Shown: positions 22,041 to 36,351 of the stretch, one piece after another
Layout: every line of letters begins with the position of its first letter
How positions within the stretch are numbered: position 1 is the stretch's first letter
NCBI GenBank assembly: GCA_945643635.1
Contig: CALZFC010000017.1
Coordinates: 4,426,501 to 4,490,500 of the forward strand
DNA: 64,000 nt
Direction of reading: 5' to 3'
Source: Allodiplogaster sudhausi
Taxonomy: Eukaryota > Nematoda > Chromadorea > Rhabditida > Diplogasteridae
Position numbers and translations under genes: made by a program
Notes under the pieces: model-generated
What the model was told of the DNA's origin: nothing
The model's input: the letters and a program-made list of their open reading frames with translations, nothing else
Database searches by the model: none

Positions 22041-23565
22041 CAGGTAGCAACACCTCTTCGTTCTCTTGATATCTGAATGAGAGAGAGAGAGAGGGAGAGA
22101 AAGAGAGAGAGGGAGGGAGAGGAGGGGAGAGAGGACAAGGAAGAGAGGCGAAGAGTATGAAGTAACGCGGTAGACCAGTGAGAAAAGTAAATAGGAGATA
22201 TGTAAGTAATCATGAACGATGAATGGCGTAATTTTCCTTTACTTATAGCAACATTAAAGGATTCGAACGATCAACTAAGGAAAAATTAAGCCTACCCAAT
22301 AATATGCCTGAACTGACAATTAATTTCGCTAGCGCCATAATCGAGAGCATATTTTTGGCATGCTTATGACTTTGTTCGACTTAGGCTCGTGATTCGCGCT
22401 CATTGCAATGTGCAAACAAGCGTGTGCGCGACAATTACATGACACAAGGAAATGAGCTTGTGCTACATATTTCGATGCATTCCTGGAAGGGGAAGCGTGT
22501 GCTTGTGTCTTTGCAAGTATTACATATATGTTTTGTCCAATACATGATCTCTAGAAAGGACATGGGGAGCGTTTTGCAGCTCGGTAATAAGTATAAGCCT
22601 ACAGAACTGGCTGGTACTGGGGAGACAACAACATGATAGCGCAGCCGTGAATTACTTATGTTGTTTAGCTCGTACCCTTTTAGCCATTTCAAAACTAACA
22701 AGAATCAAAGGACTGAGTGCATTGTATTCTATTCTATTCAATGGAATAATGGCGCGACTTAATCAGCATGCATACAAAGTGAAGAATGGTCAGAGTTAAT
22801 GTGTATTTAAAGAGCATCTAAGATGAGAAATGACGCATGTACATATTTCTTACTCCTAACTCCTTCGACAGTAAACATGACAAGCTATGGACACATACAT
22901 AAGTATGCGTATAAATATTCCAGCTAAGGCTGAAGATAGTATTAAAGTGGTCACATGCAAGAAGAGCTTGTTTATTGGTGTAAAAGGATAAAAAAATTAT
23001 CTCTCACGGGTTCTTAAAAGCTCGAAAGCCGAAAGAAAGTTAAAATGCGTCAAACTCGACTGAATATCGTATTTTTGAAGAAGAAGAAAATACAATAAGG
23101 AAATGATTTTTGTGTAAATATAATGCCTATTTTTCAAAAACGGGAATGTTTTCACGCGTGCCAATAGAGAGGGAGATGGAGATGTTATTATCAAAAAGCC
23201 TAGTAGCATATGTATGTGATACGAGTGGGAGAGACATGAGGAAAGAGTAGCTGAGAAGATATAAGAAAGAAAGAGGAAGAGAGAGATACGGCAGAAGGAG
23301 ATGGGGATGGAGAGAGAGAGAGAGAAGTGAGAGAGAGCGAAAGAGAGAGGAGAGAGAGATAGAGGAAAGCAGAGAGGAGAAAAGAGTAGAACAGTGAATG
23401 CTTCTCGATCGAGGATATGCAGAAATGGAAGAGTAAAAACGAGAAGCAAAAATTGAGCCGCCTTAAATGGATAGAAAATTGCAAGTGTCGAGCAAGAATA
23501 GAAAATGACGAAAGAACAACTAGAGGAGAAAACAATGGGGGAGGGGGAAGTGAGAAGGGCTACTA

Positions 23566-23597
<32 letters not shown>

Positions 23598-24562
23598 TCT
23601 CTTTCTCTTTCTCTTTCTCTTTCTCTTTCTCTTTCTCTCTCTCTCGCTCTCTTTTTCTCTCTCTCTTACTATCTGTCTGGGCCTTGCAGTCTCTCTCTGT
23701 CTCTCTGTCTCTCTCTCTCTCTCTTTCTCTCTCTATCGAAGAGTGTGGTCATATGGGGGAGATTGCACGTGTTTCTCTCTGAAACAGCACCTCGAGCATA
23801 CTCGAGGTAAGCAGGAAAGGCTCGACGAGGAGGAGAAGCTGAAGCCCACCTTAGACAAGAGACAACACATCCACTCGCAGGTGGAAATGAAGAGCAAGCA
23901 CGACTACAGAAGGACGCATTCTCACTTTCTCACTTGAGACCGCGTAAGAGAAGGCGGCAATTAATTTGAAGGCATTAAGATGAGCATCACGACTAATGAT
24001 AATCTCAAGAGAGAAGAGAGAATAAGGATGATACGGTCACACCGCAATTGTTTAAGACCATACGTCATTTTCATAGCCAACAACTGGTCAGATGTCTGAC
24101 ACTTGAGAAGACGTATGTAGCATTGCACGAGGCATCTCGGTAATTGACGACGAGTAAAACAAACAACAAATTATATCTCGAGATTTAAAGACAGCCCCGA
24201 ATACTCATGACGATATTCTTATGCTTAGTCTTTACACTATAATAAGGCAAGAGAATCTCTATTCATCTACTCATATTTTTTCAGATATTGGCTTTGATTG
24301 ACTTCACGGACGGCGTCCAGCTGACAAGGGTTTGGTGGTCGCAATCATGCGGAGAGGCGCAGGTGGAAAGAGAATGCGAAATAAGGCAAAGCTCAGGGAT
24401 AAGGCGAATGTAATTAAATATTTTGGTTTTTGAGAGAGATGAGTGGTGAATTTTGCAACCGAGAAGCGGCCGGCAAGGACAGAGCCATTCGATAAGTAAG
24501 TGTCCGATAGGAGGGGATATGGTTCATCCGGATGCCACGCCAATCAGGGGGTTTAGGGGGAG

Positions 24563-24609
<47 letters not shown>

Positions 24610-25294
24610 AGAGAAAGAATGCTAATTGTACGAGAGTGAAATAGAGTGAGAAACAGAGAGAGGAAATACTCTAGAAAGGCTATGAAGACATATGTACATC
24701 ATTTGCCTCTCGAAAGCCTCTCCCTCATACCTTGATATGTTCACTTCGACGGCAAAAATGTAGTCGTCTGTAATGCAGTAGGACAAGACTGAGAGAGAGA
24801 GAGAGTGAGAGAGACAAAGAGAGAGAGAGAGTGAGAGAGAGAGAGTGAGAGAGAGAGTGAGAGAGAAAGAATAGAGAGACACTCTTCGGCCTGGTCATCT
24901 AGTAGCCGACTTTGTTATGAATTACTGAGCTCTTACTTTCTCTCTCTCTCTTCCCCCCCTCTCTAATGCTCTCTCTCACTCTCCCTTTATGTACTACTTC
25001 AAAATAAATTTACTTTAATAATCAATAGAACTAGAAAAAGCAACATATGAACATATGTATGTATGTATGTACATAGTCCAGTGAATCAAATATCACCATG
25101 ATGGAAGGCGATGAAGAAAAAAAGGTATTTTAATCTACACGTCGTCATGCCAGGGGCTCGATTGGCACAGATGTGTATGTGCGCATATGTATCTGTATAC
25201 ACCTCTCGGAGGGTTTAGGGGAGAAAGAGAGCAAGAGAGGAAACAGACAGAGAGAGGGAAAGCGAGATAGACAGGAGAGAGAGACTAAGGAGAA

Positions 25295-25330
<36 letters not shown>

Positions 25331-25921
25331 GGAGATAGAGAGAGGGAGAGGGAGAGGGAGAGCTGCGTACAGCTTGATTGGCTTCTTTCTTCTTCACCTT
25401 GCCTTCCTTCACCATCAAACGTCGTGTCTTCCTTACGTTGTCACGCGATATCAAAGAGGATTCCTTCTCCAAACGTAAGAATCGTAAGAATGATTCGAAG
25501 ACATGAGAGAAAACAAGAATTATTCTCAAAATACTATATGAAAAATACACTTGTAATTTTCCATAAATTTTGTATTTAAGGTGACTCTTAGCATTTGGAG
25601 TTTCAGGAATCACTGCTTCTGTATGATTATAATTGGTTTTCTTCTGTCGTTTACTCCATCTCCAACACTATCTTCTACAACCACATGATTTTTTGTTGTC
25701 TCAAAGCTCCAACGTATTCTCTCTCTCTCTCTGTTTCTCAACCTTTATCTTTCTCTCGTCCTCTCTTTCTTAATATATCTTCACTCCCTCTTCGCCTCTC
25801 CTCTCTTTCCTCTCCCTAATGGCACCTTATGGAGAAGACCAGCTCTAGATGGATGGATGCGTTGTGTTGCCCACTCATTTTCGCCATGTCACTTCTAACC
25901 TGGTTGTTCTCAGCTCGAGTG

Positions 25922-25961
<40 letters not shown>

Positions 25962-26150
25962 CGGGGCCAGTTTTCCTCCGTTCTTCCGCCTCCTCTTTTT
26001 ATCTCGCACTCCTCTCTCTCCCCTACTCGTTCTCTCTCCCTCTCTACCTCTTGCCCACTCATCTTCATAATGGCATGTCATGAGTGACTGAACACAATGA
26101 ACTCAACATCTTCAGGCAAGTCTCTCTTTTCCGCGCAAACAACACAAAAT
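22041..26150. repeat. 4 kb gene-poor region dominated by CT/GA microsatellites
   Basis: Prominent tracts: GA at 22078-22140, GA at 23260-23390, CT/CTTT at 23565-23740 (including eight TTTCTC-type units at 23590-23640), GA at 24565-24640 and 24790-24875, GA at 25215-25365, CT at 25715-25810 and 25920-26050. Between them is ordinary AT-rich DNA. I see no exon with believable splice sites or composition. Confidence 0.75.
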
Positions 26151-26162
26151 ACTAAAGCATTG

Positions 26163-26168
26163 TTTATT
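26163..26168 (-). terminator. Polyadenylation signal of the first collagen gene
   Basis: AATAAA on the minus strand, about 77 bp after the collagen stop codon at 26245. Confidence 0.55.
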
Positions 26169-26244
26169 CGAAAGAGAAATAAAGACAAGCACGTTTCGCT
26201 GCGTAGCAGCCTATCGCTCATCTCGACTGCGTAGCAGCCCTCGC

Positions 26245-27428
26245 TTAGTGTGAGAATCGCGAGACGAAGACGGCCGAGCGCGGTGGGCACGGGCAGTAGG
26301 CGGCGTCGTTGCCGGGCAGACCGGGTCCTCCGGGCTGGCCGGGCTGTCCGTCGCCTCCGGGCTGGCCCGGATTGCCGCCAGGGCCGGGCGGGCCCTGGGG
26401 ACCAGGAGCGCCGTCCTGGCCCTTGTTGCCAGGGCCGCCGGGCTGGCCGGCAGGGCCGGGCGGGCCGGCGGGGCCAGGGCCACCCGGCTTGCCGTGACCG
26501 CGCTGGCCGTCGCGGCCAGGCTGACCCGGGTTGCCGGGCGTGCCCGGGTTGCCGGGGTTGCCGGCATCGCCAGGCGGTCCAGCGGGGCCCGGCTGTCCGT
26601 CCTTGCCAGGCTGGCCAGGTCCGCCGGGCTGTCCGTCGGGTCCGGGTTGGCCGTTGCCGCCGGGGGTCCAGCGGGACCAGCTGCTCCAGGGGGGCACTTG
26701 ATGCACGACGTGTCACGGGGCGGGCACGTGATCGGCGCGTACGTGACCGTGTTGTCCTCTCCGGGCGGGCCGGGCGGTCCCGGGTTGCCAGGCGTGCCGG
26801 GCTCTCCTGGCGGTCCAGGCGGGCCAGGCGGGCACACGGGCTTTGGCGGCTCGCACTGGCACCAGGCGGGGAGGCCAGAGAAGTCTTGTCTCTTCTGACG
26901 GAAGATGGAGTCGAAGGGATTCTGGCGCGGCTTGGACGGAGGCGTAACGAGCACTTGGATGTCCATCATCTCGGTCCATGCTGAGTCAGTCTCGACGCGG
27001 AAGATCTTGAAGAACATTATTGCATTTACTTGTATACACACATATTTATTTATTTATACCACTTATTCAAGTTGTTATTCTGATGAGAATATAGCATCCG
27101 TTTAAATCCAGCTGCCTTCATAGGCACTGCATGCAAGCAGTAAACCACGGGTACGAAAAATTGGATTAAAAAGGTTTTTTTACTCAGTAAAATTATGTCA
27201 ATTTAGAACCTTTGATGCCGTACATAGATGAAATGTAATATTTAAAAGAAATAAATAAATATTTTTAAACGTAGAAAAAGAAGAAGCCAAAACCTGGACG
27301 CCGTCGATGACTTCGTTGTGGACGTCGTTGATGGTCTGGTAGAGCGAGGGGACGACGACGAGACACGCGATGACCGCGAGGGTCGAGCACGCTGTCGCGA
27401 TCCCGACGATCAGCTTCTCCTCGTACAT
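26245..27428 (-). CDS. Cuticle collagen with one reading-frame break
   Basis: Exon 1 (27428-27294) encodes the nematode collagen N-terminal domain: a membrane-like segment [20 protein letters not shown] after [13 protein letters not shown]. Exon 2 (27005-26245) continues in phase with [14 protein letters not shown] and a subtilisin-type cleavage site (FRQKRQD). It then has a cysteine block ([12 protein letters not shown]), a first Gly-X-Y block, a second cysteine block ([14 protein letters not shown]), a long Gly-X-Y block rich in GQPG, and the ending [10 protein letters not shown]. Such proteins are secreted, processed and cross-linked into cuticle. The frame breaks near 26661-26666: a run of five Cs on the coding strand where three or six would keep Gly-X-Y. 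The rest of the triple-helix frame is intact to the stop at 26245-26247. This is either an indel in the genome or a homopolymer error in the assembly. Confidence 0.85.
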
Positions 27429-27529
27429 CTTATCACGAATAATAATTTATTATACCATTTAATATATGATGCGACCACAAGTGATATTTACAACGGCGAA
27501 ATCGATATAAAAAAAATCCTTGCATTTTC

Positions 27530-27572
<43 letters not shown>

Positions 27573-28631
27573 AACGATGCTAGACTAGATACTAGACAAG
27601 AGCGAAGCCGCTAAACAACCAAGAAAGAAGGCAGCGGAGACTGACTCTGCTCTACCCACCGAATGGGCCGTCTTTTATACTAGCCAAACAGCCCGGCACT
27701 CCAAACACGCCCCGGGCCAAGGAGGGCGTGCGCAGCCAGCTACTTCCATGACGCATCAAGGCCCTCCCATCGCATTCACGCTCACTTCAACTTCATTCTC
27801 TCTCTCTCTCTTTCTCTCTCTATACTCTCTCTCTCATTTCCCATCTCTCTTCACTCTCTCTTTCTCTATATACTCTCTCTCACATTTCCCATCTCTCTTC
27901 ACTCTCTCTCTCCTCTCTCTCTCTCTCTTAACCGAATCTGTTTTCTTTATTGTCTTCTCTCCATTCACTCTCATCGCATACCTCTCTCCGTTCTTTTTCT
28001 AAACAACCTTCACTTTTGCATCCCGGATATATTATGCTAAATTGATGAAACAGTTCTATGGAAGTGCATTAAACCATACAAGATCCCATACAAGAATTTC
28101 TCAACACCGGGAAAGTTTGCGGAGGCTCATTCAAACATTAGCATGTAACAAAAGGGGGTTTGGCTTTTTTTCAATCTTTATTTGCTTTCTTTCAATATGG
28201 AAATGTGACGATTGTGAGATTAGTCAATGTTTTGGCAAAGTGTTCATATTCTCCTTCTTCATGTGATACTGCGTGTTTGCGCGAGAAATAATGGCTCTCT
28301 TTGAACCGGCAACTTGCATCTTCTTGTTGGCGTGCTGATCGTGAGTGGTGGCATTAGTGAAGAAGCTCTCTTTCTCTTTCTTTTTTCTCTCTCTCCCTCT
28401 CTCTCTCCCTCTCTCTCTCTCTCTATCTCTCACGCTCACTCTCTCTCTTGTTCTCTCTCTCTGTCTCTCTCTCTCCCTTATTGCATAACGATGTAAACAA
28501 CGAGTGTTTTGGCCTTCACGAGAGGAGAAGCAGCCACTTACGACTGAGGTATTCGCGACAACCTTCGACTCAATTACCTCGCTCATTTACTGCCGCACAT
28601 TTCTCGCTCTTGCTCTCTCTCACTCTCTCGT

Positions 28632-28668
<37 letters not shown>

Positions 28669-30443
28669 TCAATAATTCCTTGTTTCCCCTAGGCGGGCTC
28701 TTTTCATTGTTGTTTTTCTCTCGTTATTTTTCTTCCTGTTTGGCAGGCACAGTTTCCTCTATCTGTCTTCTCCCTCACTCTCACCCTCTCATTCTCTCTA
28801 GATGCTTCTTTCTCTCTCTCTAATGGAGCCTTGTCTGTCACACCAAAGAAAGTGTGCAATTGCATAGTTGTTGAACTGCCTTTTTACAGTCATAAATGAT
28901 TTGCCATTAGACAAGGCAACTGGCATATTGTTAGTTATTCCGGCATATTCAAAGAGAATCGCTGATTTTCCGAAGAGAATCTGAATAGAAGAAGACCGAA
29001 CAACAGTTGATTACTACAAGAAAAATGTTTCCTGCAATATGTGCACATATATATATATATATATACATACGTATTAGGTAATTTCTGTAAACGTATTAGG
29101 AAATTTCTGTAACGAATCACCGATACAATCTTTAAAAACCTATCATATCAAATTTGTTCATACTTTAATCACTTGTTCAGTATTATTTGTCTAGTTTCAC
29201 AATTGTACATATATAATGAGAAATGAATGCAAGATGTGGAGGACTACTAGAATTCCTTTTAGCATTCTTTTTTTTTTGAGTGAAAAGACTAAGAGATCTT
29301 TGTTGGTGAAAGTGGAAAGTAGTGGAGAGAGTGGGAGTGGGAGAGAGAATGAGAGAGGGTGAGAGATAGAGCTAATGAGATAGAGAGAGATAAAGTGTAA
29401 GAGAGAGAGAGAGAATGGGAGAGAGATAATGGGATAGAGGAGAAAGTGTGTGTGAGAGAGAGGGGGAGAGAGATAATGGGATAGAGGAGAAAGTGTGTGT
29501 GAGAGAGAGGGGGAGAGAGAGTGAGAGAAAGAGATTCAGCCCTGTCGGCAACGGAACAGGAAGAGAGCGGTCTTTGAATCTCTTCTTTGCCGCGCTTTCC
29601 TTTTTCTTTTCATGATTGCCTGAATGCATTCCAACTAGTACAACGTCATATAAAATCTAACAAAAAAAAAGTTTATAAAGACTCATGATCTGACAAAAAC
29701 GTTTTCCCCTACTACTTCTTTTCAAGAATATTTCTTTGAAGAATCAAATTGTAAATTTAAAAAATTGCCAAACAAAGCTTGCATCTCATTCAAGTATCTT
29801 TCCTTGGATTCTTTCGAGTTTTCATACTTTCTTTCCCGCGAAACTCTTGAAATAACAAGCCGATAGATCTCTTGTCTCGAGAGCATTCCTATGAGTCGAA
29901 ATCCGCTCCATCGTGCTCAGCTCTTGAGTTTTTGACAGACTCAAGACTGAAGAGTCTAGAGAAAGAGACAGAGAGAGAGAGAGATAGAGAGAGAGAGAAA
30001 GAGAAAGGGGAGAGAGAACAAAGAGAGTTCGAGACGAGAGACAAATATCAAATTCTTTTCACGGTCAATCATCTATTAGTTTGAGTCTTCTTTGTGCGAA
30101 TGTAAGAAATTCTGTGCAGCTCCTTGTCTTCATTCCATTCCTTTTTCTATCACGTCATGTGACATCTTCTTTAGCTCTCCTTAAACTCCCTGCAACCTCA
30201 GCCTATCTTCATGTTTTCTTCCTCTTCTTCTTCTTCAACCACTTTCCTGCACATAAATGTCTCAGCTTGACGACGGCAGGATCCTGAAGCCTTTTTTGTA
30301 AAGTCGGTGGCCCCATGTGGTAGGGGTCCAATCCAGAAAGAGCCAGAGAGCCAGATAGATGGCACATGGAGGATAAAGGGAATGGTAGAAGGAAACGAAC
30401 AAGTTAGACAGTGTTATGAAATCAGAGAGGTGAAGATGAAGAT

Positions 30444-30478
<35 letters not shown>

Positions 30479-31000
30479 GTAGACAGAAGAAGAGAGGGTA
30501 ACACGGTAGAGCAAAAGAAGAAGGCTGAGAGTAAAGAGAGGACAGGGAAAGAGTGAGGAGAGATTGAGAAGGAGAGAGCGAGAGGGAGAGGGGGAGAGAG
30601 AGGAGGAGATAGAAGGGGAGAGAGACAAAATGAAAGAGAAAGCCGAACGGCCTCGTCTTGACTACGGGAGCGACCTTGCATCATCCGACTTTCGCTTTCC
30701 TTGTTTCTCCGTCAATTACAGTGCAGCTTTCTTTGACTGCCCTATTTCTTTGTCTGTCTTCTTCTCCCTCTCTCACTAGCTCTCTCTGTCTGTTTCTCTC
30801 TCTCTCAGTAGCTCTCTCTCTCTCTCCCTCTCTCTGACTGTCTATCTCTCCCTCCCACTCACCAGAATGTCTGCTCTCCTTGTGCGAAAGTGCCTACGAA
30901 ATTAGGCGTGTCTGGGATGAGTGCTCAGGGCGTCTATGTGGAACAATTCGTGTTGTCTTCACCTCTGGCCTCAAAGTGACGCTTTGGAGAGAGCGAAGAC

Positions 31001-31047
<47 letters not shown>

Positions 31048-31779
31048 GGAGAGAGAAAGAGAGAGAGAGAGAGAGAGGAAAGAGAGGGAGAAATAGGAAA
31101 GAAAGAGAGAGAGAGAGAGAGGGGCAAAGAGAGAAGGACCGAGAGATAGAGAGAGAGAAGTGAAGATGACAGCAAGGAAGAGACAGAGCAGCATAAAACA
31201 TAACGAGTAGAAGATGCGGGTTCAGGGGGAACAAGTGTAGGCGGAGGCGCTAAAAAGGGCAACTTGCAAGAGGAATGCGAAACTGTTTGACCTTCGGTGA
31301 GAAACCACGGAAACAGGGAAAGTATAGCGAATCTAGAAACGTAAAGAAAAATTTATTTTCTTATCTGAAAGCATAGAACGCTGGCAGATCGCTGTCAAAT
31401 TACCCCGAAAGAGTCTTGAGATAGGCTCAATCTAGTTATTTATATTTAAAATTATCGTATACAAAATTAATTGCTCCATGTGACAGCAGAAATTTGTTTA
31501 TAAAACAATCTCTTGTATATAGTATGTACATTTTTTTCGATCGTAGACCAGAAAAAGATCTTTTCACCTGCCATGAATGTACATAATCTCTGCTATTTTA
31601 TTTTGTATCTTTTTCCAACACTATTCTCTCTATCTCTTTTCTCTTCTGTCTCGCCCCCTCTTCCTAACGATCCCGGAAGTTGGCGAGTTGCTGAAGTGTG
31701 CAGGTCTGGCGATGGCAATTCGACACCGTATCGCGAGGGCATATCAGGGCACTCATTGTGCAACAGGTGCTTTAGAAAG

Positions 31780-31811
<32 letters not shown>

Positions 31812-31831
31812 AAGAGAGAGAAAGAGAGAGC

Positions 31832-31863
<32 letters not shown>

Positions 31864-32373
31864 AATAGAGAGAAAGAAAGAGAAAGAGAGAGAGAAAGAG
31901 AGAGAAAAAGAATCACAGACGGTTATCCGTGAATGACCATCAGATATTAGGAGACAACTTATTATTGGACCCGCTTCTGCTAGACAGGAGAGAGAGACAG
32001 TGAGAGAGAAATGGAGAGAGAGAGAATGAGAGAGAGTGGATGAGAGAAGAAGAGATAAAGAGGGAGCATGAGAAAAAGTGAGAGGAAACCGGAACCAATG
32101 GTTAACTTGACGGCAAAAGAAGTCTATGAGACTTCATCCGACTACATCTCTTCAGTCAAGTGGACATTGCTGCTCGTGAACAATGTCGAGTGGCGCACTC
32201 CTGTATGGGAGCTACTTTATTCAACTGTATCGACCAGAAGGAACGAGAGAGAGATAGAGAGAAAGAGAGAAAGAGAGATAGAGAGAGAGGAGAAATGAGG
32301 AGAAGAGAGAGAGCAGAGGAATTTAATGAAAGCTAGAGAAAGGAAAGAGAGGGAAGAGAGGGCAGGAGAGAGA

Positions 32374-32414
<41 letters not shown>

Positions 32415-32870
32415 AGAGAGCTAGAGAACGATGACGGCAACACTGACTAACAATGGAAAAAAAACACTTGAGAACGAGAAGAATAAGGAATGGATGAAGT
32501 GGAAAAGCCGACAGGCACAAATCTTGGTGATATAAAATGGACAAGGCACTCTTTCTGATTGTGAGGTCATTTTAAAAAACCGACGAGTCTAAAGCCACCG
32601 TTCAAAAAAAATTCAAGAAAATTCTTGCATAGAAGTAATTTGTATAACTCAATTAAAAGAAGTATTACTAGAAAAAAATAACTAAGAAATATACTTGTTA
32701 AATGTGCGTAAAACTAGAAACACAGACGGGGTGATTGACGATTAAGGGAAATGGCTAACTGCTGTCAAAATAGTAATATGAAGAAGAATATTTAATAAAT
32801 AATGCCAGAAAAAATAAAATAAGACTTCTCGTCTTGCAATGAGGAAAGGAAATGATTGTGACGGAGGCTC
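27429..32870. repeat. 5.4 kb microsatellite-rich intergenic region
   Basis: Main tracts: GA 27534-27569; CT with a roughly 47 bp duplicated unit around CATTTCCCATCTCTCTTCAC at 27795-27930; CT 28365-28480 and 28600-28670; GA 29330-29535 with a roughly 50 bp unit (GATAATGGGATAGAGGAGAA) repeated twice; GA 29965-30030, 30430-30640, 30990-31165, 31780-31915, 31985-32065 and 32240-32420. A short AT run lies at 29046-29065. No gene with convincing splice structure was found. Confidence 0.75.
27673..27679 (-). promoter_or_regulatory. TATA box of the first collagen gene
   Basis: GTATAAAAG on the minus strand, about 245 bp upstream of the collagen ATG. A (GA)n tract (27534-27569) lies between them, in the 5' leader or promoter. 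Confidence 0.5.
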
Positions 32871-32876
32871 TCATCA

Positions 32877-34021
32877 TTAGGCCCGGCTAGCAACCACTTG
32901 TGGTTCATCCCTTTTAATCTCCTCGCAACTCGTAGCCACTGGCGGCGGTGCAGCGGAGGAGGAGGAGAGTGACGTCATCATCAGTAGATGACCAGGCAGC
33001 TGCTGCTGCTGATCTGCCTTGCCGCTCTCGTCGACGACCACATAGCTCATGACGTCATCATTGGCTACGTGCGAATCGGAAGAAGGAAGAGCCGCCGGAA
33101 GTGAGGGAGGCTGTAGAAAGGCGCCGCTGGCCGTCGCACCCGCCGCGTACCACTCGTGTAGACTGGCTGAAAATATTTATTATTTATTTATTATATTAAA
33201 AAAAGAAGTTTTCATTAATAAATTTTTTGTTCATTCATTTAAAACCACAGATTTTGTTATAAAAGTCTAGAAAAATATGTTTGAAAAAAGTTCATAAACG
33301 ATATTTATGTGTCCTTACCGTGATGATCGTGATCGGGGGCGGCGGCGGCGCCAAAGGCATAAGTGATGGCAGCGCCGTTGTGAGTGGCCGCTGTAGGCGC
33401 GGCGCCCAGAGAATCGGCGCCGGTCGCAGTGAAGGTCGGCGGATAAAAGTACGCGGACATCTCATAGCAGCCACCGTTCGTTGCTGCCAGCGAGGTGGAA
33501 GTGGAATAGGCCGACGAAGGGCTCGTGTACCTGTGAGAGAAAAAGAGAGAGAGAGAGAGAGAGAGGGAGAGATAGGGAGAGAGAAAAAGGACAGAGAAGC
33601 GAAACGATAGGTCTTGCGAGAGAAACGCTAATAAGAAGCTTTTTGGAGAACAAAACAGCCTCGTTCAGTATACATACAAGGTTAAAAATGAAGAAAACAA
33701 ATAACCACAATAACTTTGCTTTAATGATTACAAAGAATTACTAGGATTTCTGCACAAAAACATTAAAAATAATAAAATGAATAAAAATAAAGATTCTACC
33801 AAGAGGCTCCACCGGACGTCGAGAAGTCGTACGAATGTGTCGTGCTCCACGGCGAGTGCAACTGTACAATAATACTTGGATTTTTTTTAGAAATATTAAA
33901 AAATAAATAAAATTCCATCGTTAGTTGTTGTAAAATACAAACATATGTATATATGTATGTATGTATAAAGATCAATAAAAGTTCAGTAAAATAAATATGT
34001 TAAAAAAAAAATGATGCATCG

Positions 34022-34069
<48 letters not shown>

Positions 34070-35032
34070 ACCGTCGGCTGTGTCGATGGCAGAAATCCGT
34101 AGAATGTCGGATGCGACGTCGGCGACAACGACGACGATGACGATGCCATGCTGATGGTGGAGAAGTCGCAGAGGAGCGACTTGTCGATCGCAGGAAGCGC
34201 TGAGCCGTACTGCTGCTGCTGCTGGAGCCACGCGGCCGCGAGAGGGTCAACCGCGGCGTGCTGGAAAAAACTTTCTTTTTTATCCTTCTATAAACATATA
34301 AACATAAATTTTTTTGCTTTTCTTTATATTAATAAATATACATAGAATTAATTAATTTAGTTGGAAAAATATTGTCATTAATTAATATGTATGTATGTGC
34401 ACGAATATTTTGTAAAAAAAAAAAGTCCTATTTCTAGGTTAGTAATTTTTATTTTGTGGTAGATCTGCTTGTTCCGCGTGCTTTTCTTGTCTCGTGTATT
34501 AGTCCTGTGTTGATTTGCCACGGATTGTCTTGTCCATAGGAACATTCATTGTTCTTTGTCATGTCCACATGAACATATGTGTCAAGGATCGCAAAAGATG
34601 AGGAGCTGCTGCCTGTCGGGCGATACTGATCGGCCCTTGCCAGGAGATGAAAGTTAATACTTGTGTGGTGGAGGCAGGCGCGCTAATGGGGAAGGGGTGA
34701 CAAATGAGAGGGAGTGGAGAGACAAAGAGAGAGAGGGAGAGACAGATTGGAAGATACGTAGAAAGAGAGACAAAGAGATTGGAAGAAACAGAAAGAGAGA
34801 TTGAGAAATGAGAGAGAGAAAGAGAGAAATAAAGAAAGATGGAGAGCGAGAAAGAAAGAGAGAAAAGGAGAAAGCGGAAAAGAAAAAGAGAGTGGGAACG
34901 AGAGATAGAGAGCGCGATAGTTCCCAATTGTTTATTATGAGTGGAAGCATCACTAGCTCTTCTCGCCGATGAGCTGGAGTCAAAAGTTGGTATAAACTAT
35001 CCTGAAGCGAGTTCACGAATGGTTGGAACAGA

Positions 35033-35080
<48 letters not shown>

Positions 35081-35734
35081 ATTCGTTCACTTTCTCGTTT
35101 TCTCGTTCACTCTCTCATTGCTTCTCAACTGTAGTGCCCCGATGACCCTGCTAATGCACGAGGCTTAGCAGAGCCTTGCAATCCGAGAGTAGGAAGGAGA
35201 CAACCTGGCAACAATACTCATCGAGTGTCTCCCTTCTCTCTCTCTCCCTCACTTTCTCTCTCTTTCTCTGTCGTCTGCCCCCTCGCTCTCCCACTCTTTT
35301 CCTACCTCCTTCTTCATTCTGTTTTCCACCCCATTCATGTTCTTCCTCCTCACCTCGTCCCTCTCTCTCTCTCTGTCTCTCTCTCTTTGCCTTTCTCTCT
35401 CTCAAAACTCTTGTCAAAATCCCTGACTCAATTCCTCACTGGCTTTTCTTCGTTTCGAAACAACGATCACGATATATTCTTTTTCTTTCTCAGAAAGGCA
35501 TTAACAAAGCAAGAAACACCATCATCAATTCTTTCTTTTCCGCCCACATAAAGATGCGCGCTCAATCGAGCATAAAATGGTTGGATACTTGAGGTTGTGA
35601 AGACGTCAGCGTTCAGAAATGTCGAACTATCCCTCAGGCGTACTGTAACTAGGAAAAAGAGAAGAGAGAACGAGAGGGAGAGAGAGAGAAAGAGAGAGAG
35701 AGAGAAAGAGAGAAATAGAGAGAGAAAGAGAGAA

Positions 35735-35781
<47 letters not shown>

Positions 35782-36298
35782 ATGAGAAAGAGGAAGAAAG
35801 AAGTAAGAACGTGGCGGAATACATCTGAAGAGTAGAATAGTAAGTGACTCGTCGTCATGAAATCGTTGCGCTTACTCGTGTGTTTTACTCTGCCCGCTGG
35901 AAGACTAGAGCAGAATACGCAAGGGATAAAGCTTACCAAGAGAAAGACAGTGCGAGAGAGAGAGAGAGTGAGAGCGAGAGAGAAAGGCTTACTGCATAAA
36001 TCTCGCGTTTCAAAAGTTCGCCGAAAGAGAAGACTCTTTGCGGGAAATTGTAATTCGCGTAAATTGCGTGAGAAGCAGCAAATCAAAGTCAGGCAGCTTT
36101 AAAAGAGCAAAGACGGAGGAAAAATTCTTTAAAAAAGAAGAAAAAGAGAACGTAGACTGTAGAGAAGGGAGAGAGTGAGAAAGAGAGAGAGAGCGAGAAA
36201 AAGAGAGAGAATGTGAGTGAAAGACATAAAGAGTATTAGAGTAATAAATTGTGTAAGCAGATATGTAGTGAGACAGAGATGACCGACAAGGAAAATCG

Positions 36299-36351
<53 letters not shown>

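Noticed and set aside
26211..27041. Long frames on both strands across the first collagen gene other than the Gly-X-Y frame
   Set aside because: Collagen GC-rich repeats leave other frames open; only the Gly-X-Y frame has the N-terminal domain, cysteine blocks and CPCP ending.
20280..32420. CRISPR-like arrays
   Set aside because: The repeats are dinucleotide microsatellites and short minisatellites without regular unique spacers, and the DNA is eukaryotic.
35857..36102. Frame starting [17 protein letters not shown] in the forkhead intron
   Set aside because: A hydrophobic start, but it runs straight into GA-repeat translation and has no splice support.
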